Shown: in pieces, positions 10,389-17,500 of the stretch
Layout: the number at the start of each line of letters is the position of its first letter
How positions within the stretch are numbered: position 1 is the first letter of the stretch
Assembly (NCBI RefSeq): GCF_000188695.1
Contig: NW_004754900.1
Coordinates: 343,884 to 361,383 of the forward strand
DNA from: Salpingoeca rosetta
Lineage: Eukaryota; Opisthokonta; Choanoflagellata; Craspedida; Salpingoecidae
Reading direction: 5' to 3'
DNA: 17,500 nucleotides
Notes under the pieces: generated by a model
Told to the model about the DNA's origin: nothing
The model's database searches: none
Seen by the model: only the letters and a program-made list of their open reading frames with translations
Position numbers and translations under genes: made by a program

Positions 10389-12013
10389 CAAACAAACAAA
10401 CAACACACAAACAAACAAACAAACACACAAACAAACAACCAACCAAACACACGCGCACACATACACACCAACAAACAAACAAACACACACACATACACAT
10501 ACCAACAAACACATGCGCACACACACCTGCATGATTTCGTCATCCTCTGCGATGAGGAGGTCCAGAAGCTCCAGGGCCAGGTCGAGCTCGCCAAGCTCAA
10601 TCAACATCTTGGCCGCGTTGATGCGCGCCTCATACGGCGGTACATACACCATCTCGTCAGGGTCAAGCTGCTTCTCATCATCATCATCATCGCCGATGAC
10701 ATCATCATCTTCTTCACCATTATCGTCGTCGTCATCATCATCCATTGCGGTTGCTCCACCAGTGGTGTCACCATCATCATTATCATCACCTTCATCATCA
10801 TCATCGCCCTCACCTGCCACGTCCATGCCATGTGCGCCTTTCCTGAACTTCCACCACTCATCAAGGGACCGAAACAGGTACTCCCTCGCTTGCTCCGGCT
10901 CTGACAAGCTAATGTGTATGCTGGCGAGCGTCTGCACAGAGAGAGAGAGAGATGGAGAGAGAGAGAGAGATGGAGAGAGAGAGAGAGAGACAGAGAGATG
11001 GAGGGAAGTGAGGGAATGGGCAAGAGCAAAGTGGGCACTGGCGTTGATACACGTAGAATGGAGCTCGTGTGATGCTCACGTAAACAAGCAAACAACCAAC
11101 CAAACAACCAACCAACGCAAGCGCGTACCTGAAGGGCCTGCACGTTGTTGGGGTCAAAGTCGAGGGCCTTCTTCATCAGCTCCATGCACACGTCCTGCGC
11201 ACCCTCCGTTTCGCTGCAAGGGGTGATTGTACAATAGGTTTGTTAGCAACACGTACATGCAAGGTGGATGCATGCGCACACAAAACATGATGGAGATACA
11301 CATGATTGCACGCACACATGATCGTACCAGCACACGATTGCACACGCACACGACCCACGCACACACACACACACACACACACACATGATTGCACGCAGAC
11401 ACACATGATCGTACCAGCACACGATTGAACAAGCACACGACACACACACATACTCACCAGAGGTCCGTGAGGTAGACTTCGGCGAGGGAGCAGAATGCAG
11501 CGGCAACAGCGTCGTTGTGCTCCTGCATTTCCTCGTCGGTGGCGACGCCTCGCATCTGCTCCTGCTCAGCAGCAAGGATGGAGATGCCGTGCTGCAGTGC
11601 CTCGGCGGCCTCCTCGCCAAACGACATCTGGCCCAGATACATGTACTTGCTGGCGCCTTCCTCTGGCGATAGCCGCACACACTCCTCGAGCAGCGCGCGC
11701 GCGGGCTCCGGCTGTTCCAGCTGCAGCAGCGCAAGCGCCTTTGTCTCCATCGCAGCCGTGTTCCCCGCAGACTGCGACAGCACTTGATCGCACAGCTGCA
11801 TGCACTCGTCAAAGCGCATCTCCGCATACGCGGTTTCAGCCTGTAATGGTGTGACGCACAAAAGTACGACACAACGGGTGAGCAGCTATGCGTGTCGACC
11901 GGGCATGGGTGCAACAAGAGAGTCGCGCGAGCGGGGTGGTGGCGCTCGAGGAATGGTGCACACGAAGAGTGGTGCGCGAAGGGTGGTGCGCGAAGAGTGG
12001 TGCACGAAAGGGT

Positions 12014-12067
<54 letters not shown>

Positions 12068-12260
12068 TCATGTGCATGCATGAAAGCGCAAATACCTGTG
12101 TGAGGAGAGTGTCAACAGGTTGATGTTGTGCTGCTTGTTGTTGTGGATCCTTGTGCTGTTGTTGTTTTTGCTGCTGTTGCTGCTGTCTTTGTTGGCGCTG
12201 CTGTTGCTTCTTCTTGTGGCGTTGCTTGTGCTTGAACGCCTTCTTCTTCGCCCCAGGCAT
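9966..12260 (-). CDS. ACL4: ACL4-type TPR protein, dedicated chaperone of ribosomal protein uL4 (RPL4)
   Basis: Exons 12260-12096, 11840-11458, 11213-11129, 10931-10527 and 10187-9966 (TGA) join in frame to 419 residues, against about 387 in yeast Acl4. Residues 1-55 are basic then Gln-rich (MPGAKKKAFKHKQRHKKK), possibly a nuclear localisation or RNA-contact segment. TPR helices follow: AYAEMRFDECMQLCDQVL, AMETKALALLQLEQPEPARA and KYMYLGQM, then the family-like AEVYLTDLCETEGAQDVC and ALDFDPNNVQALQ, then ASIHISLSEPEQAREYL and VWYLQGWTLHLKGDTESS. Acl4 binds newly made RPL4 and escorts it to pre-60S ribosomes. Unusual features are an acidic Asp/Glu-rich insertion of about 50 residues in exon 4 (about 249-302) and a polyQ plus acidic C terminus. 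The ATG has G at -3. Another TPR family is possible but less likely. Confidence 0.78.
10319..10526. repeat. Compound (CA)n/(CAAA)n repeat in ACL4 intron 4
   Basis: CA arrays at both ends surround CAAACAAA and AACCAACC units. On the transcript strand this is TG and GTTT starting at the GT donor at 10526. Confidence 0.93.
10671..10820 (-). repeat. Coding (GAT)n-rich tracts of the ACL4 acidic insertion
   Basis: Imperfect ATC/ATG triplets, read on the minus strand as GAT, GAC, GAA and GGT, encode the Asp/Glu-rich insertion of the ACL4 protein. The frame is kept throughout. Confidence 0.85.
10936..11002. repeat. (GA)n, polypyrimidine on the ACL4 strand
   Basis: GA arrays broken by GATGGAGA. On the transcript strand this is a CT tract of about 65 bases ending a few bases before the acceptor CTGTGCAG of ACL4 intron 3, so it acts as an exceptionally long polypyrimidine tract. 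Confidence 0.92.
11359..11385. repeat. Short (CA)n within larger duplicated units in ACL4 intron 2
   Basis: A CA array sits inside a partly duplicated block of about 90 bases: ATGATCGTACCAGCACACGA occurs near 11319 and again near 11405, with GATTGCACGC copies beside it. This points to a local tandem duplication in the intron. Confidence 0.8.
12013..12066. repeat. (CA)n in ACL4 intron 1
   Basis: CA array of about 53 bases. It is TG on the transcript strand, in the 5' part of the intron. Next to it, 11950-12012 carries degenerate GAGTGGTGCGCGAAGG units. Confidence 0.94.
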
Positions 12261-12286
12261 GGCTGTGTGTGTGTGTGTGTGTGTCT

Positions 12287-12367
<81 letters not shown>

Positions 12368-12570
12368 TGTTTGTGCACTCTGATCGTCGTTGTGCTCGAC
12401 CACGAGGGTTGTAGAAAAGTGTGCAAAAATGTGGCGATTCTTCAGTAACCAGCTCAAAGCCAAGAGCAATAACGGCCACTCACATCAACACAACAACACC
12501 CTCGCACGCTCGCTAGCTTGCACTCATTCAAGCCAGTCCTTTTCCCTGCCAACTTCCCCCCCCCCCCAGG
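12261..12570. promoter_or_regulatory. Divergent promoter region of ACL4 and CEP95 with a long (TG)n array
   Basis: 310 bases separate two divergent start codons. TG repeats fill 12263-12371. Read on the ACL4 strand, this is (CA)n ending in CACAG then CCATG, so the ACL4 start codon may directly follow a 5' untranslated intron. On the CEP95 side a C-rich tract ending CCCCAG then GATGG directly precedes the start, which also looks like a 3' splice site of a 5' untranslated intron. I could not place the matching donors. Confidence 0.45.
12263..12371. repeat. (TG)n microsatellite between ACL4 and CEP95
   Basis: About 109 bases of TG with CTGT and ATGT variants, beginning three bases upstream of the ACL4 ATG. 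Confidence 0.96.
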
Positions 12571-12897
12571 ATGGAGGAGGACAGGCATGGACGCCTTGTG
12601 GCACGGTTGAAGCGGGTGTGGAGGAAGCTGGCACAGGGCAGCCGCAGTGGCAGTGTGAACTACGACAACGCAGTCATGGCCGACGTGCAAACGTTGCAGG
12701 ATTGCACCTGCACCGTGTTTGTGCGCCTCATCAGTCGCTTGTTCAAGATCTCCTTGTCTGGGGACACCCCCAGCGCCCAGCTCCAACACGCCATCGACTA
12801 CCTTGCCTCCAGCGTCATCGGTGAGCTGTATATCTTTTGTGCGTGTATCTTTTGTGTGTGTGTGTGTGTGTGCGTGTGTGCGTGCGTGCGTGTGTGT

Positions 12898-12936
<39 letters not shown>

Positions 12937-13957
12937 CGAACTGTGTGCCTGTCCTGCCATTGTAGGCCGCTCCTCTCTCAACGTCACCATCCACCTCATT
13001 CCGTCTCATCCCTTTCTTGCTCCACTCGTCCCTGTTAACTGTCGATTGCGACAGGCATGCCACTCGACCACATTCGAGTGGATGCCGTTGGGGCTGGCGA
13101 CGTGCAGACCATCGAGCACCTCTTGGCCGTTGTCCTGGACCTGAGCGACATTGTCCTGTACGGCACCGCCCCAGACGATCAACAACAACAGCAGCAAGAA
13201 CAAAGCAGACCGCAACGACAGCAGCAACGACAGCAGCAACATCAGCAAGATGAAGAGCATAGCAGCGGCTCAAAGCGACGTGTCAAGGGCAGTTCTGCTG
13301 TGCAAGCGCACAAGAACCAAAGCAGTCTGCGACAAAGCGGCCGTGCCCAAAGCCACTCCAATGACAAGCAAGGCAGCAGCGACAACAGCAACAATGGCCG
13401 TGACGACAGACAACAAGAGTCTAAACCCAGCAATTCAACGAGGCGTAACCACAAGAAGCACGATGAGAGCGACAACAGGAAGAGGGAGAGCGAGCTACCA
13501 AGATTCATGCGCAGCACAGCCAGCTCACAAGCGCGCGAAGCAAGCATTCGCGCCGAGCATAAGGGATTGCGAGCAAGCAACGGTAGTCGTGGTGCTGGTG
13601 ATGGTGGGAGGCGTGATGACAGCGGCCAAGGGAGCAGCAGGCGAACCGTTCACGCAGGCAGCCGACGTGCCGACGGCGCTGCAGTGAATGGGAGGAGACG
13701 GCGACGTGTTGATAGTGGCGGTAGTGGCGGTGGTGGTGGTGGTGATGGTGGAGGTGACGGTGGAGTGAACAAGGCACTGAGGAATGTTCACGTACACACG
13801 GGACTGGAGCAACAACAACAGCAGCAGTCGCCAGATGCAGTGTTGCCGTGGTCCAGTGAAAGGTCATTCCACGCGTCAACCGCGCAACCACAGCCCGAAT
13901 TTACAACAGAGGCAGCGCATGCAACTGACCCAGTGGTACCCCCACCACCAGTGCAGC

Positions 13958-14021
<64 letters not shown>

Positions 14022-14978
14022 CAATGCGGCAAGAGGAGCTGCAACGGGGCCGGCGGTGTGGGATGAGGAGAGGGCGGAACGTGCAGCGCGTGCTAAACGC
14101 GATTTGACGCTGTTGCAGCGACTGCTGGAACAGGACACCACGTCCCCCCATGAACCATCGGATACATCAACAGCACCAAACACTTCAACAGAACCAACAC
14201 CGGCAGCAGCACCAATGACAGCAACAGCAGCCACAGCAGCAACAGGCGCTGCGCACCAGGACGATTCCGTCGTGTCGACGCGAGACCTCCGCGACCTAGA
14301 GACGGGGAGATATGGCGTTTGGGTTGGTGGTCATGATGCCGGTGATGGTGATGGTGGTGTGTCACCCGATGTGGGAGCACCGTCCCATAGAACAGCAGAC
14401 CAAAGTGGTGCGGATGAGTGGGAGATGAGCAGTAGTGCACAGCACCCGCACCGCCGCCGCCATCGAGATGAAGGAACGGCCATACATGTTCACGTCGATG
14501 ATGATGATGATGAAGATGATGACGATGATCTCGACGTGGAACAGGGTTACAACAGTAATCACGTGGACACACGCGTGCCACGACCGCAGCAACAACAGCA
14601 GCCGTCGCAGCAGCAACAACAACATGATGCAAGAGGCGTTGCTCCAACAGCACACGAGCGAACACATGGGCAGGAGCACGTGCTGAGCCGTGAGCGCGGC
14701 GACACGAAGCGGGAACGCGACGCCGCTCTGAAACGCGTGTTGCGCATGTGTTCACGGGAGGACCGCCCTGTTCCCCAGGCCGTGAGCACAACGCACCCAG
14801 GCGCCATCTTCGACCCCGCAACCGACAGCACGTTTCTCGACTCGCTCGCTCAACCCATGCGCTTTGATGGCAGTGGTGGCGGCGGTGATGGTGGTGGTGG
14901 TAGGAGGATGAAGAGCGGGCGTAGGGGGAAGAGGAGAGGAAGAAGAAAGGCGGCCAGCAGGCACGAGTGGGGTGGTGG

Positions 14979-15022
<44 letters not shown>

Positions 15023-15360
15023 GCGGTGGTGACACAGATGAGGATGCAGAGCTGATGTTGGGTGATCTTGATCATTCCCGTGAGAACGAACACCGCCAGC
15101 ATCGCGCTGTTCCGCGTCGTCATCGTGACGGCAGCGGGATGCGCAGTGAGCCAAGGGCGGGAGCGAATGCGACGTCCGCCCACAGTGACATGAAAAAGGC
15201 GCACACAAAGAGGCGCGGCAGGACCAAGGCGACGGCGAAGCCGAAATACACGCACACCCCAAATGGCCGCGGCGAAGAAGTTAATGGACACACCAACGCC
15301 AGCAGAAGAAGAAGAAGAAAAGGCACAAGGCAGCATGATACGTTGCATGCAAGGTATCAT

Positions 15361-15400
<40 letters not shown>

Positions 15401-15556
15401 CCGCCAACACCTGCACGTTTTCCCTTGCTCACGCCACCAACCTCACCACCGCCACCGCCATTATCATCATCATCATCATCATCAGTGTGCGCGCGTCGTT
15501 CCCGGTTGCCGCCCTCGATTCAGCAGCAAAGCAACGGCTGTGGAACAACGAAATGA

Positions 15557-15600
<44 letters not shown>

Positions 15601-15836
15601 GTGTGTGTGTGTGTCTGTGTCTTTGTGCTTGATGGAGCAACCTCGTGACATTCGCACCTTCACCACCAACCGTCGACTCATTACCACCACCACCACCTCA
15701 ACCTCAACCCTCAGGCGCTGCGTGCGCGGTCGTCGCGTGTCCGCCGCAGCCGCTCGTCGCCGGTTCATGACATCAAGCACAAACACGCCGCACACATGGA
15801 CATTGTGCAGAGGTGATGGCCACGGCTGCAGTGCCC

Positions 15837-15885
<49 letters not shown>

Positions 15886-16432
15886 TTGATGCCGCTTATA
15901 CACCCTCTCGCTCGCACACGCTCGCACACCCTCACACTCACACACGCGCGCGCACAAACACGTGACCACGGATATCACATCATCGCCCACAGTGACATTG
16001 CGTCGAGGAAACGGCTGGAGCAGCTGCGCTTTGAGCGCGATTTGAAGCTGCAGACGCAACGCAGGTGGGAACAACAAAAAGCGTGGTGAACGACGATAAT
16101 GATGATGATGATGATGATGATCAAGGTGGCACTGGTGGTGGCGTTGACATGTAAAAACAGCACCAGTCTCATCCATGCACACTGCACATGAACATAACAC
16201 ACACACACTCACACACACACGCGCGCGCACACACCACACCACGACCACGAGTGCAGGCTGCGTGAGATGCGGCAGGACCGGGCGTCGCAGCGCCAGGCGC
16301 TGTCGCATCTGCACGAACGGCGGCGGCAGTTGGGCGCACGCGAAAACGCCAAGCAAGAGAAGGAAATCAGGCGCCTCTTTGACCGCAGCATTGCGCAATT
16401 TAAGGACCACATCAGGTACACGCCTTGTGTGT

Positions 16433-16470
<38 letters not shown>

Positions 16471-17154
16471 CGAAGTGTGAGACGTCAGCTGTTTCCACCT
16501 CTGCTGTCCAAAGCCTAGCTGCCAACCAATCTTCTCATCTGTGTCCCCACCCTTCACCCACCATCACCACCACCACGATCAGGGATCTGGAGGCGTACCG
16601 GCGTGATTTACGGGCAGAGCAACAACGGCAGGAGAGGCTGGACCTCGATGCACTCACAGCAACGTACCAGGTGCGCCTTTGTGACTGGAGAGTGGTCAAG
16701 ATGGTGGTAATTGCTTGTGTGGTGGCGGTGATTTGTGTTGTGTTTGAATTCCTTTGTCCACACACACACACACATACACACACACGCACGCACGCACGCA
16801 CACACGCACGCACGCACACACACACACACACACGCGCACGCACGCACGCACACACACACAGGAGCAAGTGCGGCTGCTTGACGAAGCGCTGCGGACAAAG
16901 GAGGAGTTTGCGGCGAAGAGCGCACACGAGCGGGCGATTGCACGCGACCGCGCACGCAGCAAACTGCGCAGCAGAATGAAGAAGGACGTGGAGAGGATGC
17001 TGGATAACGTATGTTGCAGAGGTGGTGTGGGTGGCGGTATGCAGTGTGGGGTATGCAGCGTGGCTAAGTGCATGTGTCTTGTTTTCTTGTACAAGCAGCT
17101 TGCAATGAATCCTCAAAGCCTTACACACACACACACACATACACACATACACAT

Positions 17155-17208
<54 letters not shown>

Positions 17209-17335
17209 GCACACACCTACTGGTCAGATTTTCCGCGAGGAGGATGTTGCGTTTTTCCGCGGCGAAGATGTGGACGCGTTCGTATCTGACTTGCACATTA
17301 CCAGCAGCGATGTTCACCTGCGCAACAGCCACTGA
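12571..17335 (+). CDS. CEP95: CEP95-like centrosomal protein (CH-like domain plus coiled coil)
   Basis: Exons 12571-12820, 13055-15353, 15486-15558, 15715-15812, 15993-16064, 16257-16415, 16583-16670, 16862-17008 and 17228-17335 (TGA) join in frame to 1,097 residues; human CEP95 is about 820. The ATG has A at -3 and G at +4. Residues about 5-120 match the CEP95 N-terminal calponin-homology-like domain: [35 protein letters not shown], then [21 protein letters not shown]. Residues about 125-849, nearly all one exon, are low complexity with Gln, Asp, Gly and Arg/Ser tracts. Residues about 865-1062 are a charged coiled coil ([38 protein letters not shown]), and the end has [18 protein letters not shown]95 localises to centrosomes and spindle poles in animals, so a basal-body role is likely. 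The C-terminal family match is from memory and weaker than the N-terminal one. Confidence 0.78.
12848..12930. repeat. (TG)n with CG steps in CEP95 intron 1
   Basis: TG array with TGCG variants, in the 5' half of the intron after donor GTGAGC. Confidence 0.94.
13963..14021. repeat. Coding (CAA)n encoding about 22 glutamines in CEP95
   Basis: A nearly pure CAA array in frame within the long second exon, at about residues 387-408. The purity of the codons suggests recent slippage. Confidence 0.95.
14979..15021. repeat. Coding (GAT)n encoding about 14 aspartates in CEP95
   Basis: A GAT array in frame within CEP95 exon 2. A shorter, less pure GAT/GAC tract lies at 14496-14531. Confidence 0.94.
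15360..15399. repeat. (TG)n in CEP95 intron 2
   Basis: TG array starting six bases inside the donor GTATCA. The same intron ends in a (CAT)n tract (15465-15483) joined to the acceptor CAG. Confidence 0.94.
15559..15616. repeat. (GT)n at the CEP95 intron 3 donor
   Basis: The array begins with the donor GT directly after ATGAAG, so the 5' splice site is the first unit of the microsatellite. Confidence 0.94.
15839..15884. repeat. (TG)n in CEP95 intron 4
   Basis: TG array in the 5' part of the intron. A CA/CGCA-rich tract at 15913-15955 follows before the acceptor at 15992. Confidence 0.94.
16094..16121. repeat. (GAT)n in CEP95 intron 5
   Basis: Short GAT/ATG array in the 5' part of the intron. 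A CA/CG-rich tract at 16197-16245 lies in its 3' part, before the acceptor at 16256. Confidence 0.9.
16427..16469. repeat. (TG)n in CEP95 intron 6
   Basis: TG array starting about ten bases inside the donor GTACAC. The intron's 3' end is CACCATCACCACCACCA. Confidence 0.94.
16758..16860. repeat. (CA)n/(CGCA)n ending at the acceptor of CEP95 intron 7
   Basis: CA array with CGCA variants that runs directly into the acceptor: the final CACACAG is the 3' splice site. Confidence 0.95.
17123..17213. repeat. (CA)n in the 3' part of CEP95 intron 8
   Basis: CA array with a few TA and CG steps, ending 15 bases before the acceptor TGGTCAG at 17227. Confidence 0.95.
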
Positions 17336-17500
17336 TGGCTGGCCATCTTCTGTACATGACTTAATGTCGCTGTGCTGGTTTTTGTTTATCACGGAATACA
17401 AAGCTGACATGATGTGATTTGATTCAAGACAAGGCAAGCCCTGTACTCTTGTCATTCGCACATTGCACGTTAGACGATTACATGACACGTCACCGATCAT
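17336..17500. other. CEP95 3' flank
   Basis: 165 bases after the CEP95 stop without a recognisable gene. GGAATACAAAG near 17393 is the nearest thing to a poly(A) signal and is not convincing. Confidence 0.4.

Noticed and set aside
12390..12570. An upstream coding exon for CEP95 starting MCSTTRVVEKCAKMWRFF
   Set aside because: No donor in that frame joins the acceptor before 12570 in a phase that keeps the CEP95 frame. The ATG at 12571 has a strong context and suits the family start.
13057..15648. Reading the CEP95 long exon straight through the TG array at 15360-15399 as one 863-residue protein
   Set aside because: A donor at 15354 and acceptor at 15485 keep frame and remove the Val-Cys run. 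The downstream exons then continue as a coherent coiled coil. The continuous frame would end in repeat sequence without the conserved C terminus.

Overview
The window is a gene-dense, intron-rich, GC-rich stretch of nuclear DNA from a eukaryote. It holds seven protein genes in 17.5 kb. The mix of families (PRADC1, FAIM, an espin-like ankyrin protein, a SARM1-style TIR domain, CEP95, ACL4), the short intergenic gaps and the (TG)n/(CA)n-filled introns suggest a unicellular relative of animals, most likely a choanoflagellate. That assignment is inference. No rRNA, tRNA, CRISPR array or intact mobile element was seen.

Layout, left to right. (1) <1..2336, minus: espin-like ankyrin-repeat protein, six exons visible, running off the left edge. 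(2) 2740..4280, plus: PRADC1, a secreted protease-associated-domain protein, five exons, divergent from gene 1. (3) 5123..6568, minus: intronless TIR-armadillo protein, convergent with PRADC1. (4) 7352..8136, minus: short FAIM-like protein, two exons. (5) 8314..9180, plus: intronless secreted coiled-coil/glycine-rich protein, divergent from FAIM. (6) 9966..12260, minus: ACL4-type TPR protein, five exons. (7) 12571..17335, plus: CEP95-like protein with an N-terminal CH-like domain, a very long low-complexity exon and a C-terminal coiled coil, nine exons, divergent from ACL4. The exon models were built by hand from GT/AG sites, reading phase and family resemblance, and every junction keeps frame.

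The genes are not an operon and share no obvious pathway. They touch actin bundles or microvilli (espin-like), the secretory route (PRADC1, glycine-rich protein), NAD/innate-immune style signalling (TIR-ARM), cell survival (FAIM), ribosome assembly (ACL4) and the centrosome or basal body (CEP95).

The most striking feature is not a gene. Of the 23 introns, those carrying dinucleotide arrays follow one rule: (TG)n on the transcript strand lies towards the 5' splice site, often continuous with the GT donor, and (CA)n lies towards the 3' splice site. I saw no intron with the reverse order, on either genomic strand. The two intronless genes lack such arrays. Most of the repeat content is therefore organised by transcription and splicing.
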